Source: Bacteroidota bacterium | Lineage (GTDB): Bacteria > Bacteroidota > Bacteroidia > B-17B0 > Aurantibacillaceae | Length of the DNA stretch: 64,000 nucleotides | Reading direction: 5' to 3' | NCBI GenBank assembly: GCA_016702705.1 | Contig: JADJDM010000008.1 | Coordinates: forward strand, 1-64,000 | Part shown: positions 18,926-29,100 of the stretch, piece after piece | Numbering within the stretch: the first letter of the stretch is position 1 | Layout of the letters: the number at the start of each line of letters is the position of its first letter | Position numbers and translations under genes: made by a program | The notes under the pieces: model-generated | The model's input: only the letters and a program-made list of their open reading frames with translations | Databases searched by the model: none | What the model was told of the DNA's origin: nothing

Positions 18926-19272
18926 TAAGCCGTGCTTGTAATTTCATTTTTTTGATTTTAACACAAATAATTTTTTGATGCTAATTAAAAGTGAATAACT
19001 ATTTGCTAGATTGGTTATAAACAAAGCACTAACCAAGTTATATTTTTCAATACTCTAACCATCAAAAACATACGGGGTTGTTAAAAGAAGGTAGGTTGCA
19101 TTTATTTTCAATGAAATCAACAATTCTGAGAATTATTCAGCTTTGATAAAAAAGGATTTTCAGATATAAACATGGGCCTGTTAATTGGTCATAATTAGTT
19201 GAAAAGTCCAAAGCACATTAACAAAATTAAAAGTCAATCTGCATTAATATTGTACTACTAACCCATATCATT
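18926..19272. other. Intergenic stretch without a recognisable gene
   Basis: This AT-rich gap separates the minus-strand gene at 18,404 from the second small-peptide gene. I see no open frame with coding character, no clear operator of the 7-5-7 type, and only a weak -7-like TAATATTG at 19245-19252 before the peptide start. Confidence 0.4.
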
Positions 19273-19437
19273 ATGAGCGCAACACAAACAACTCAAGATT
19301 ACAATTTTATCAGAGCGATGATAAAAATAGCTAATCCAACTTACACTCCTGAACAATTAGAGGAGGCTTTACAAATAAGAATAAAACAATTAAACGACCC
19401 AAACAATGATGCGGGTTGTGATATGTGCTCGGGCTAA
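19273..19437 (+). CDS. 54-aa small protein ending in CDMCSG, copy 2
   Basis: ATG 19273 encodes 54 residues nearly identical to the product at 13,226, with substitutions only at positions 2, 3, 12, 39, 40, 41 and 44. The tail NDAGCDMCSG is unchanged, and the many silent differences show this is not a recent duplication. Its transcript ends in a strong hairpin, so it seems to be an independent one-gene unit. Function unknown. The stretch between the two copies is 6 kb of operator-controlled cargo. Confidence 0.65.
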   Translation: MSATQTTQDYNFIRAMIKIANPTYTPEQLEEALQIRIKQLNDPNNDAGCDMCSG

Positions 19438-19446
19438 AAGCACAAC

Positions 19447-19489
19447 ACTTAAAGCATTTCCGTGAGGCTGTATCGGAAATGCTTTAAGT
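19447..19489 (+). terminator. Hairpin terminator behind the small-peptide gene
   Basis: A perfect 16-bp stem (ACTTAAAGCATTTCCG with its complement) encloses an 11-nt loop and is followed by a T-rich stretch. It starts 9 nt after the stop codon. Confidence 0.7.
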
Positions 19490-19547
19490 TGTACTATTAT
19501 TCTTATACGTTTTAAAATCGTGATAATAAATACTAAAAATAAAGAAA

Positions 19548-20762
19548 TTGGAAAATCAAAAATTGAAACCATATAGAAAAGATGATAAGTGGGGAGTATG
19601 TGATGAAAACAAAAGTATTATTGTTGAGTGTATTTACGATGATGTAGTAACTTTTGAAAAAGGCTCTGTGCTCGTTTATCAAAACGAAAAGGTAGGGTTG
19701 ATAAATAGTAAAGGCGAAAAGTTAACGCAATGTGTTTATGACGAGTTGTTCCATTTTAAAGAAGGATTGGCTCGCGTAATACAAAACAATAAATCAGGAT
19801 TCATAAATGAACAAGGTGAGCTTGTTATTCCTTGCGAGTATTATGAGGCACGCGAATTTAATCATGGTCTTGCTCCTGCAATGAAAAATAGATTGTGGGG
19901 TTTTATAAATAGCCAGGGAGAAAATGTAATTCCTTTTATTTATGATACTGTTCAAGATTTTGAAGCTGAATATGCAGGTGTTCAAAATGAATACAAATGG
20001 GGCATTATAAATAAAAAAGGTGAACAAATTGTGCCGTGTGTATATGGAGCAATTTTTTACCACAGCGATGATTTTATAATTGCCGAGCAAAACAAAAAAT
20101 GGGGATTCATAAATACTAATGCGGAGCAAGTTATCCCTTTTATTTATGATAGGCTATATTACTTTTCTGAAGGACTTGCCCCTGCCCAGCAAAATAATAA
20201 GGTGGGCTTTATCAATAATAAAGGGGAACAAGTAATACCATTTGAATATGATGAGGCAACTTTTTTTAATGATGGAATAGCGAGAGTTACCCAAAATGAA
20301 AAAAGTGGCTTCATAAATAGTAAAGGTGAAGAAGTTATACCTTGTATTTATAATGAAATTTCCGATTTTAATGAAGGTTTAGCAGTTGTTGCTAATACTG
20401 ATTGGATTTATGGCTTTATAAGCAAGAAAGGTGAACAAGTTGTGCCGTTTATTTATGACGTTGCTTTTAATTTTGTAGGCGGTGTAGCTAGAGTTAAAAA
20501 GGGCGAAAAGTGGGGTTTCATAAATAGTGCAGGGGAAGAGCTTTTTCCTCTTATCTACGATAGTGTTTCTGATTTTTCCGATGGCTTAGCTCGGGTTAAC
20601 TTAGATGGAAAATGGGGCTTTGTAAATATGAAAGGCGAACAAGTAATCCCTTTTCACTATGATGATTCTTATCCTTTTAATGAAGGACTAGCCTTAGTTG
20701 AACAGGATGGAAATTGGCTAGGTTATATTGATGTAAAAGGCAATAAATATTGGGAGAATTAA
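19548..20762 (+). CDS. WG-repeat (KWG) protein, about eleven repeats
   Basis: The protein is built almost only of WG/KWG leptospira-type repeats with a period near 34 residues. They follow the pattern KWGFINSKGEEVIPCIYDE, an aromatic, then F.EGLARV..N. About eleven full copies and one partial copy are present. Such repeats form beta-rich binding scaffolds. The most plausible start is TTG 19548, since no ATG precedes the first repeat; an upstream frameshift cannot be excluded. No signal peptide or catalytic domain is present. A possible role is binding or sensing in an island context, but there is no direct clue from neighbours. Confidence 0.8.
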   Translation: MENQKLKPYRKDDKWGVCDENKSIIVECIYDDVVTFEKGSVLVYQNEKVGLINSKGEKLTQCVYDELFHFKEGLARVIQNNKSGFINEQGELVIPCEYYEAREFNHGLAPAMKNRLWGFINSQGENVIPFIYDTVQDFEAEYAGVQNEYKWGIINKKGEQIVPCVYGAIFYHSDDFIIAEQNKKWGFINTNAEQVIPFIYDRLYYFSEGLAPAQQNNKVGFINNKGEQVIPFEYDEATFFNDGIARVTQNEKSGFINSKGEEVIPCIYNEISDFNEGLAVVANTDWIYGFISKKGEQVVPFIYDVAFNFVGGVARVKKGEKWGFINSAGEELFPLIYDSVSDFSDGLARVNLDGKWGFVNMKGEQVIPFHYDDSYPFNEGLALVEQDGNWLGYIDVKGNKYWEN

Positions 20763-20998
20763 AAGTATTGATATTACAGTTTGAGGTGTGACTTAATTCA
20801 AATAAATAATTAAGTAGCACTTCAAGTAAAACGGTTTGGCAATTCCTAATATCGGTTTTGGATAAATAAATGAAGTAATAGATTGAAGTAAAACCCTTTA
20901 ATAATAGGCTTTTCAGAGCTTTTTTGTTCAAAAAAAAATCTTGTGAATTATTACAGATTTGAATCTTAATGTAAATTTATATTACTAAAATTCTTATC

Positions 20999-21709
20999 AT
21001 GACAAACCTTGAACAAAAATTGGCCTCCTTGCAACTAAACATTATTCCCTTCGAAAACACCATCGAATCCATTAATGAGAATGAGTTAATATTATCAGAA
21101 GAAGATGTTGCTAATGATGAAATAAACCATCTTTTAAATGAAGCTATATACTTTCAGAAAGACAAAGTCGAGTTAGTTCTGAAATCTAAAAAGGCGCAAA
21201 AGGATTTAATACTAAATGAGCTGAGTGAAATCTCTCGTTTGATGAATAAGTACAAAATAAGCCTGAATCTAATTGATTATACAATCCCATTTTATTACGA
21301 TGAAAAAGAATATAGTTCCTACTTGAAAAATAAGAATACTCAATTAGGAGAGGTTATAGCTTATTTTTTATATTTTAAATACACAGATGAAACTTTAACG
21401 AAAATTGAAAAGGATTTAATTAAGGAAGATGCCTTTTTTGGATTGCCAGATGTAACTCGCATCAAAGGGAAATTTAAGTACAAAAGTTTAATTGCTGAAG
21501 CAAAAATAGTTTTGAAAGAATTAAATTTATTTGATTCAAAAGGCAAGATAACTTTATTGGGAAAAGAAGTAAAGGAATCCCTAAAACAAAAGAATATTAA
21601 TACTGAAAAGGCATACAAAAACAAGGGAGAGCCATGTTTTAGGATAGGAATCACAAAATCGTTCCTTGAGAAGGAAAAATTAGAGTTATTTCTAAGCAAT
21701 CAAAAGTAA
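20999..21709 (+). CDS. Hypothetical protein (236 aa), paralogue of the remnant at 21,870
   Basis: A helical, charged protein. The middle has RLMNKYKISLNLIDYTIPFY. The C-terminal third (LPDVTRIKGKFKYKSLIAEA, LNLFDSKGKITLLGKEVKE) is repeated in the decayed fragment immediately downstream. No catalytic motif, signal peptide or membrane segment. A retron reverse-transcriptase tail sits between the two copies on the other strand. The protein may therefore have belonged to a retron-type or mobile module; this is inference. Confidence 0.6.
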   Translation: MTNLEQKLASLQLNIIPFENTIESINENELILSEEDVANDEINHLLNEAIYFQKDKVELVLKSKKAQKDLILNELSEISRLMNKYKISLNLIDYTIPFYYDEKEYSSYLKNKNTQLGEVIAYFLYFKYTDETLTKIEKDLIKEDAFFGLPDVTRIKGKFKYKSLIAEAKIVLKELNLFDSKGKITLLGKEVKESLKQKNINTEKAYKNKGEPCFRIGITKSFLEKEKLELFLSNQK

Positions 21710-21727
21710 AGTGTCAAACCTTTAATC

Positions 21728-21866
21728 CTAACCCAAAACATAAGCCTTAATCAAATATTTCAAATCTCTTCTGTATCTCTTATAGATTTCATCTTCACTT
21801 CCTCTAACCATTCCTACAAATTCAACTTTCCCTTTAAGTTTATAAATGAATTCGTTTTGTTCAATC
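21728..21866 (-). pseudogene. Orphan C-terminus of a retron-type reverse transcriptase
   Basis: The minus strand encodes about 45 residues ending at a TAG (21728-21730): KLKGKVEFVGMVRGSEDEIY, then KRYRRDLKYLIKAY. They align directly with the end of the intact reverse transcriptase at 28,066 (KLKGQIEFIGMVRGKKDEIY). The upstream part, including all catalytic motifs, is gone. It is the remnant of a second, related retron. Confidence 0.75.
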
Positions 21867-21869
21867 TAA

Positions 21870-22161
21870 TTACCCTAAACTTATTTAAGGAACCTAGATT
21901 TTTCAATATGAATGATGTAACATCCGTTAATGGTAAATTTAGATTTAGAACCATTAGCACTAAAGCTAAAAATGAATTAATAAAATTAAAACTCTTCGAC
22001 TCTAAAGGGCAAATTACCGAATTAGGAAAACAAGTAAATCTTCTCTTCAAGATAAACACATCAATATCGAAAAAGCAATAAAATTAGAAGATGGTCTAAG
22101 TTATAGAGTAGGTATATCTATTACATGTTTGAAGAAGGAGATTGTTGCATTCGGCTTTTGA
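21870..22161 (+). pseudogene. Remnant of a second copy of the 236-aa protein
   Basis: The fragment reads FKEPRFFNMNDVTSVNGKF and LKLFDSKGQITELGKQV. After a frameshift near 22050 it reads INIEKAIKLEDGLSYRVGIS, ending at 22161. These match the C-terminal third of the product of 20,999. The N-terminal two thirds are missing. The following stretch to 22,300 contains nothing I can support. Confidence 0.65.
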
Positions 22162-22300
22162 ATAGTTCGAAAAAAGGAGTAGCTTACAAGCACAAAGCTT
22201 GATTTAACAATTGAAACGCCACTTTTGAGTAGCTGCTGTTACAAGCTGACCTTCGGTTACTTGAAGTTAATCTTTCAACGTTGATATATTCTGCCATGAT

Positions 22301-25300
22301 CTAATATTTAGTGAATTTGTATTCTTCTATTTCAATATTGAAGAACTCATTTTCATAATTTAGTTCAAAGTTGTCATTAAGCAATTCCTTAAAAAGTGTT
22401 TTAAATATCCCTTCTTCATTTACCAAATAAAGAAAATATCTCTCAGGGTAATCTATAGCCATTGTTAATTCCGTTTTGGAGAAATAGAATTGATTCTTGT
22501 AAAATGCCTTCACTTCAACAAATTGCCAATCACTATCCTTGCTCTCTCTATATCTCATGTCATAGCCGTAACCATCCCATTTTTCAGGATGATTTGAGTA
22601 ACCAGATAGCCAAATAACATTATCTTCCGTGTATTTATCCCTTAAAGCTTTTAAAACTTCTTCTTCACACTTCTTTCCTAAACTAATATTCGCATCATTG
22701 TTACCATTATTAAAAGAACCACTTCCAAAATTTTTCCCAGCTTTCGAATTTTGTGATTTTGGTTTACCTTTTTTTCCAGTTGGCTTCAAATCGCTAATTT
22801 CTTTTACATTTTCGTTTATTGGGTTCTGATTTTTTTCTTGCTCTGAATCATTAAAGTCATTATTATTTGAATTCAGCAAACTAATTTTATCCCTAATGTC
22901 CTTTAAAACAACTTCACTAACATTAAAATAAAGAATACTCCTGTCTTGTGTTGAAAAAAGATTGACTTGATCTTCACTAAGTCCAAGAATTTTTTTATTA
23001 GCCTCATATTGGGAAAGATATGTTGCTGAATTATTGGTTCTTTCTGTTATTGAAAGATTGTATTTTGAATCAATAAAAGAATTGACTTTCTCTTCATAAT
23101 TGACTTGAAGCTCATGTTTATTCTGTTCAGCTATTTCTTGCGATACAAGCGAGTCGAATGACGTTATTTGTTCAATAAATGATTTTTGCACTTCATTTGA
23201 TTCTTTAGAAAACTTTTTCCATAAATGATAATTGAAGTCTTCCTTGATTTTAGATAGATAATCATAGGCTTGTTTCAAATGGTATTCGAAAAAACTTAGA
23301 TTTTTTCCACTTCTTTCGTTGAAAGTAAATACGGAAATATTTAGCCTTACAAACAAGTCATGTAGAAACCCACTGTTAGATTGTAATTCTAAGATATCAT
23401 AGTCGATTCTTGAAATGTGTTTATATTCTATCTGAAATTCTAAACAAATATTCTTCCTAAAATCAGTTTCATCTTCCAATTTAACGAATCTTTCCGAAAT
23501 ACCTTTCAGTTCATATAGTATCTCCCAAAATTTAAGCTCACCATCTGTTATTTCCAGTTTTGATTTTGCATTTAATAAATTTTCCTCTCCAAAATTCTCA
23601 ACTATTTTATGATTTGTATCATTGAGGTTATTTCTAAAAACATCTCTTATCTCATCTCTGATAGTTGTATTGTCAAAAGAAATGGAATAGATTTCACTTA
23701 TAATATCGCTTAATATAGAATCGTTTTTTAAGGCCTCAATATTAGATTGTGATTTATATTTCACTAAATAAGCGAGTTTGTCTTCATTAGAAACAACAAA
23801 ATCATATTGTTCTGCCTCATTGATAACCCCATTATAACTGTGCGTTAATTCTGAGCAAAGCTTAATGTTAATAGACTTGACTATTCGTATCGCTTCTTTA
23901 ATATCACTTTCCGTCTTTAACCTTTGTAATCTATAAACTAGAATATAGGGTCTGATTATTTTTAAATAACCATTCAACTCATGAGTAGAAAAACTGTTTA
24001 TCTCAAATTCCCCCGCTTTATAATTAATATCTTCAAGCGTTTTGACTCCATAAAAAGAAGACACATTTTTTTCTCCTGACCTTTTTGGGTAATTGAATAC
24101 AGCGGTTTCATTGAGCACTTTCCGAGGTAAACTAATATTGTTACCATATGACACCATCTCAAAAGGTAAATATTGTTTTTTCTTTTCCTTCGTGCAATGC
24201 CCTTCTAATCCCTGTAAGTTCTTTAAATGAATTTGATTCTCTTTAAAATGCTCTATCGCGGCTAAATACAGTTTCCGCGCATGTTTACCTAAAGTGTCTT
24301 TTTCAGGTAGTGTTTTCAGAATATTTTCAATCTTCCCGATACTCAAATTGTTGAAGTCTGTTTTTGCACCGATAAGTGTTAGAACCTCCTTTATCATTGT
24401 ACTGTCAAGCTGGTATTTTTGAAAAATTGACGATCTAAAATCAATATCGAAATCATTAATAAAAGGAATACTCAGATCATTTAATAGATAATCTTCAAAA
24501 AGCCCTAAAGTGGATAGCTGAAATCTTATAAATGACGGAACATCTAACAATCTGTAGCTATAAACATTATAGCTTTGGTTTGATAAATCGTATCTAAAAT
24601 CAGTATCTGAAGCACTATGGAGTTTTTCTTTTATTTCAACATCAATACATATCCAAGCTAAAAATTGCTCTCTTGATAGAGATTTGTCATTAAGCTTACT
24701 TTCTATAAGATTTAGATTCTTTATTTGAGTTGCCGAAATACGAGCTTGTCGGAATCTTTCAGGTTTGGGTTTTAATTTAAACACATATTCTAAGTAAGCC
24801 TGATCAAACTTAGTTGATTCCTCCATCTTTTCGATATGAACGAATTTATTAACTCCAAGAAAATCAACTAAAAAATCTTCAATGTAGTCATTTTCTGAGA
24901 AACCTAAATCTGTGTTTTGGGCAACAAGTTGTCGGCTCTCATATAATGAACCGAGTAAATTTAGTCTGAGCTGTCCTGTTGGATATTTTTCAGACAAAAA
25001 TGAATCATTCGAGTTTATGATATGCCCCAGCTCATTTAGGATAGGAATGTTATTGGTTCTTATCTGAGAATCTTTCGCTTTATTTGATAAGTTATAGTAT
25101 TCGAAAAGCGGTTTTAGCATCGCTTTCACATATTCCTTTTTATCTGATGGTGATAGCGTGGAATCATTTACTAACTTATAAGTATTTTTTACTATTTTGG
25201 TTAATACGGGAGCAGGTTCGAATGATTGTATGTTGATAAAAGAATCAAGTTTGTCTTTTAATTTTCTGGATTTATCTATCTCAATATGAGCAGGCACATT

Positions 25301-26915
25301 GACCATTCCCTTACTAGATGGTGGTGTAAATATGGTATTCTGACTTGCTATTAACTCTCTATCCTTATTAAATAAAACGGAGAGGTGATTTTCTGTTTTT
25401 TGAACTTGATGACTTAAAAAAGAGATCCACTTTGCATAAGTTGAAAATGACACAGTTTTGCAAATAGTTTTAGCAATTAATTCTGCTTTTGACTTGAGTA
25501 ATTGGTCACTATATTTTCTTTCTGAATTATAATTGGGAAAATTAGATTTAAAAAAGGGTAAAACATCATCTGGTATTTTCTGAAGTAGTTCCTGAAAGTG
25601 TTCAACTTGTAATAATTCTTCTACGAGCTCAGGAAATTCAGAGGTATGAAATTTTATAGTTGAGTAAGGTCTGTAAGTGCCATCAATGGAAGGCAACAAA
25701 GAGGCTGTTTTTATCTTTTCATTAATGGCATTGTAAAATCCAAATTCCTCTAGAATGCTATCCTTATTACCATTGTAATTCAAAAATCGAAATTTATCCC
25801 AGCTTGCTTTACCTTCAAAATAGGTGTCACAAATTTGAAATATCAGATTCTGTAATTCCTTTATTAAGAATTCATTTTTACCAGAATCAATAATTCTATT
25901 CCTTGAACTATCCAATTCAAACGTACCGTGAATAATCATCGGAAAATTCAATCCAATTTTAGTAGGGAAAAATGAAAACAGCTTGTTTACATTATCTTTT
26001 AATCCTTCTTGAATTGCTATTTTAAAACTGAACGACTCTTCTTCTTTTACATCTGGTGACTTGTACTTTTCGGGTAAAATCGGGTCTTTTCCATCAACCT
26101 TATTGTCGTATAGTTTCCAAGTATTGTTGTCGATAGTAATTATGTTGTTTTGTAAATTCCCTTTATCGCACTTATACTCTTTAATTTCGCCATCAACTGA
26201 AATATAAATAGTTTTAATAAAATTTAAGAAAAGTAAAACCTCTTTCCGTAAATCATTAATTTGATCTAAGATGGCTTTTTCCACATCCAAATCATCAGCA
26301 TCCAATCCCGAAGTTGCATCTAAAACTTTGTAATAGTCTATTTCAATAATGGTTTGACTTTGTGTTTCCTTAGATTTGCTGATATTCGGTAAGGCAAAAA
26401 CAGGAAAAGGAGTAGCGCTATCAGCATAATAAAATTCTTCAATTATGGCTTTTTGTTCTGCTACACTATACAGTTCTTCAAATTTTTTTTTTCGCAAATT
26501 CTGGTGAAAATGAAACTACACATCCGCCACTAGATATGGTTACTTTTTTACTCCAATTTAAAATTGAACGAAAACCTAATCCTTTATTGCCTATATATTT
26601 CTTTTTTCGTTTTGTGCTGAGATTTGGCACCATCAACGATTGAAAACCACCAAATGAAAATGGTATTCCTTCGTTTATGATTTGAAGCTTACTTTCTTTG
26701 GTATCAATAATAATCTTGATAATTGAAGATTCTGCATCGTCAGCATTCTGAATTAGTTCTAATAATTGTCGTCCTTTGTAATCATTGTTAATTCCTTTTT
26801 CACCCTCATAGAGAGAAATAAGGTTTTCTTTCCCCTTTAAATATTCAGAGCGTTTATTTACAAAACTTTGGAGATCTTCAAAATTAATTTGTGATATGGT
26901 ATGTAAGTTGGCCAC
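22301..26915 (-). CDS. Giant sacsin/Hsp90-like GHKL ATPase with DUF3883 (NOV) C-terminus (one frameshift)
   Basis: From ATG 26915 the first 145 residues contain the GHKL ATP-binding motifs: LLELIQNADDAE (N box, residues 51-62), INEGIPFS (G1) and KYIGNKGLGFRS (G2). A one-base shift in a T9 run near 26490 leads into a 1398-residue frame. It is mostly helical, and near its end carries a DUF3883/NO VEIN domain (LGKKCEEEVLKALRDKY, WDGYGYDMRY, FVEVKA), whose D...E-V-K pattern resembles restriction-endonuclease folds. A low-complexity linker (GSGSFNNGNNDAN) precedes it. Total about 1537 residues. Proteins of this layout are frequent in defence islands and may couple ATP-driven sensing to a nuclease-like end. 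It appears to be transcribed alone. Confidence 0.75.
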
Positions 26916-27108
26916 TTGTCAATAATTGCATTTTAGTTTGTAGTCGTCTGTTTGTAAGCGCTGTGTCGTTCATGAGGCTTGCTTGTAACTTACTTATATT
27001 TTCAACTTTTCTTAAACAATCTTGCTAAGTTTGCAAGCTTGTATCGTGTATAGTGAAAATATCAGTAATGCTAATATAGGAATTTATTCTTCAAAAAAGC
27101 ATCTTGTT
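26916..27108. other. Short non-coding gap upstream of the GHKL gene
   Basis: No coding sequence is apparent. There are several loosely repeated cttgtaac/caagc words but no clear dyad or -7 box for the GHKL gene. Confidence 0.3.
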
Positions 27109-27246
27109 TCAAATCGTATAAATCCGATTTCCCTTAGCAACTCGCTTCTTATAAAAGGCCTCCCTATGTTTCCTTAATTCCTGATCATTTTGGCGCGAAG
27201 CTATTTTTATATAATTCCTAAAGTTCTTTTCGCTTTTGTGGCCAGT
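27109..27246 (-). pseudogene. C-terminal remnant of a tyrosine recombinase (integrase)
   Basis: The minus strand encodes TGHKSEKNFRNYIKIASRQN and then about 25 basic residues up to a TGA at 27109-27111. TGHKSEKNFRNYI is the C-terminal signature of Bacteroidota-type phage/ICE integrases, including the histidine and the catalytic tyrosine of NYI. The rest of the gene is missing or scrambled upstream. This marks an older integration event inside the island. Confidence 0.65.
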
Positions 27247-27318
27247 TATTTACTACTGTATGTTCTTTCTATTTTTCCTAAGCAACGCTTGCCACAATTT
27301 TAAATATGAAGATAGTAA

Positions 27319-27915
27319 TTAAATTAGCTTAACGATAATTCCCGTAACAACTGTATCAGATAAATTAACTTTTAATACGGAATCTTTATAGATCAGCTTA
27401 AACAAAATTTTGTAATTCGACTCAATATGCTGAAATGAAAGTATAGAAAACTGCAAAGAATCAAGATTAAACTTTTTTGTTTTGAAAGTATATTTAGCAA
27501 TTAGTCCTTTTAATTGATGGCCAATAATTAACTGCTCTCCGTTAATAGATGAATCAATTAAGCTTTCAGAAATATTATACAGCGGAAAAAGAAGAGCATC
27601 ATTAAAAAAGTCAATTAACTTTAATGTCTTTTTGCGTTTCCCATTAATCCAAATTTCTAATTGGCTCCTTTCACATAAATTTGCTCCAATATAATTGTTT
27701 TTACTATTTATATCTTTCCATGAGTAAATTAATTTACCTAAATCATTTTTTTTGAATTGATTTTTGCGATAAAAATCTAAATCAAAAAGCAGATTAAAGT
27801 TCATTTTTTCATCGCCTAACTTCGCCTTTATTTTTGAAGGAAAAGCACCAATATTAATATCGTAACCCGTTCCGATTAAATTAATAACTACTTCGTCTTC
27901 TTTGTCAGTTGGCAT
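27319..27915 (-). CDS. Hypothetical protein (198 aa) downstream of the retron
   Basis: A soluble, lysine-rich protein, beta-rich in its first half (VVINLIGTGYDINIGAFPSK, LEIWINGKRKKTLKLIDFF). It shows no motif I recognise. It lies 150 nt downstream of the reverse transcriptase on the same strand. The gap contains four TACGA repeats, so it may have its own promoter or be the last gene of the retron operon. Confidence 0.55.
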   Translation of the reverse strand: MPTDKEDEVVINLIGTGYDINIGAFPSKIKAKLGDEKMNFNLLFDLDFYRKNQFKKNDLGKLIYSWKDINSKNNYIGANLCERSQLEIWINGKRKKTLKLIDFFNDALLFPLYNISESLIDSSINGEQLIIGHQLKGLIAKYTFKTKKFNLDSLQFSILSFQHIESNYKILFKLIYKDSVLKVNLSDTVVTGIIVKLI

Positions 27916-27965
27916 TTTTGCATTTCATTTAATCTATTTTTTTTAGTTTTTTTCAAATTAAATAA

Positions 27966-28029
27966 TACGACCGTTTTTGAAATTAAAATATAATTACGAT
28001 TGTTTACGATCATATATTCCCATTTACGA
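27966..28029. repeat. Four TACGA repeats with helical phasing
   Basis: TACGA followed by CC, TT, TC and CC starts at 27966, 27995, 28005 and 28025, giving steps of 29, 10 and 20 bp, close to whole helical turns. The last three are preceded by T (TTACGA), the first by A. All point the same way. They lie between the retron reverse transcriptase and the 198-aa gene and could be binding sites for a regulator. Confidence 0.45.
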
Positions 28030-28065
28030 CCATTTTTAATTAATTATTTTATAAATATATTCTAT

Positions 28066-29094
28066 TTATGGAAATACAGAAGAGCCAATTAAATATTTAA
28101 ACTCCCCCTTATATTTAATATAAATCTCATCTTTCTTTCCCCTCACCATACCTATAAATTCAATTTGCCCCTTTAGTTTATTTGAAAATTGTGCTTGTTC
28201 TTCAGTACTCGGTGCAATAACAAAATAGTGTTTTGCAGTTGCATGTTCTAAGCCGTTTAATTTCCAATTATGCAAACAAGCTCTTATAGTCTTTATGTAG
28301 GTTCTGTCCACATTAACTTTATTATTTACAACCAAACCTGTTACCCGTTGTTGTGATTTTCTGGAATTAATTCTGAATTTCTTCTCATTAATAGCAAACT
28401 GTTGTTCTTTGATAATTTGTCTTATTTCTGAGATGCATTTTTCGCTAAAGTATCTATTGGATGAAAAACTTAAATCATCGGCATAACGTGTATAGGTAAT
28501 TTGATTGTTTTCGCAATAAGTTGAAAGTTCATAATCTAACGGCAAACAAACAATATTTGAAAGCACAGGAGATGTTGGCGCACCAGTTGGCAAAAAACCT
28601 TTATAAGTGCAAAGCAAAGTAACAGCATTTGCCATTTTCTCATTTGGAAACAAACTAAGTTTATCGTGAAGCAATTCGTTAATTCGTTTGGCCGAAATAC
28701 TTGGAAAGAAATTTTTTAAATCAATATTTAATAAAAAGGATTTACCAACGTGCGCTTGCGCGTTACTTACAATACTTCGTAATTCTTCTCCCGTTCGCTC
28801 ATTCATTAAAAAGCCATGAACACAATCGGGCTTAATTTTATTGAAATACAATTGTAAACACACGTTCAATTTAGATTGAATACGCATTAATTCTGTTTCA
28901 GGAACCAACAATTCTCTCCACCCACCTTTTTTCTTTGGAATTCTATTTGTTGTATAAACTGGGTAATTAAGTCTATTCGAAAACACTTCGGTATTTACTT
29001 TAAGAAAACAGGAAAGCTTATCCAATAATTCTATTGTTCGAAATTGATTTAATTTCGAGGCATTTACAATTTTATTTACTTCTATTTTATCCAT
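28066..29094 (-). CDS. Retron-type reverse transcriptase (342 aa)
   Basis: All hallmarks are present in order. The retron-specific NAQAH (NAxxH, residues 111-115) is followed by motif A, LLNIDLKNFFPSI (Asp125). Next come LPTGAPTSPVLSN (169-180), the catalytic YADD (204-207) in YTRYADDLSF, and the thumb motif VTGL (251-254). The length is typical of retron RTs (300-350). The enzyme would copy the adjacent msd RNA into msDNA, primed from a guanosine 2'-OH in the msr. The start codon lies 7 nt behind the a2 arm of the predicted ncRNA, the usual arrangement. A DnaB-like helicase precedes the RNA on the same strand. The gene is intact. Confidence 0.93.
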   Translation of the reverse strand: MDKIEVNKIVNASKLNQFRTIELLDKLSCFLKVNTEVFSNRLNYPVYTTNRIPKKKGGWRELLVPETELMRIQSKLNVCLQLYFNKIKPDCVHGFLMNERTGEELRSIVSNAQAHVGKSFLLNIDLKNFFPSISAKRINELLHDKLSLFPNEKMANAVTLLCTYKGFLPTGAPTSPVLSNIVCLPLDYELSTYCENNQITYTRYADDLSFSSNRYFSEKCISEIRQIIKEQQFAINEKKFRINSRKSQQRVTGLVVNNKVNVDRTYIKTIRACLHNWKLNGLEHATAKHYFVIAPSTEEQAQFSNKLKGQIEFIGMVRGKKDEIYIKYKGEFKYLIGSSVFP

Positions 29095-29100
29095 TTAACA

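Noticed and set aside
18918..18953. Ninth WYL-type promoter before the 18,404 gene
   Set aside because: A good -7 box is present, but the stretch 22.5 bp upstream has no inverted repeat.
19794..20129. Minus-strand reading within the WG-repeat gene
   Set aside because: The plus-strand frame shows regular 34-residue repeats, so the antisense frame is a by-product.
22186..27040. Inverted repeats bounding the GHKL gene as transposon ends
   Set aside because: The caagc/gcttg words on both sides match only loosely, there is no transposase, and no target duplication can be recognised.
27966..28029. CRISPR array
   Set aside because: The repeats are only 5-8 bp, spacers are unequal and there are no cas genes. 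No CRISPR-like array was found anywhere in the window.
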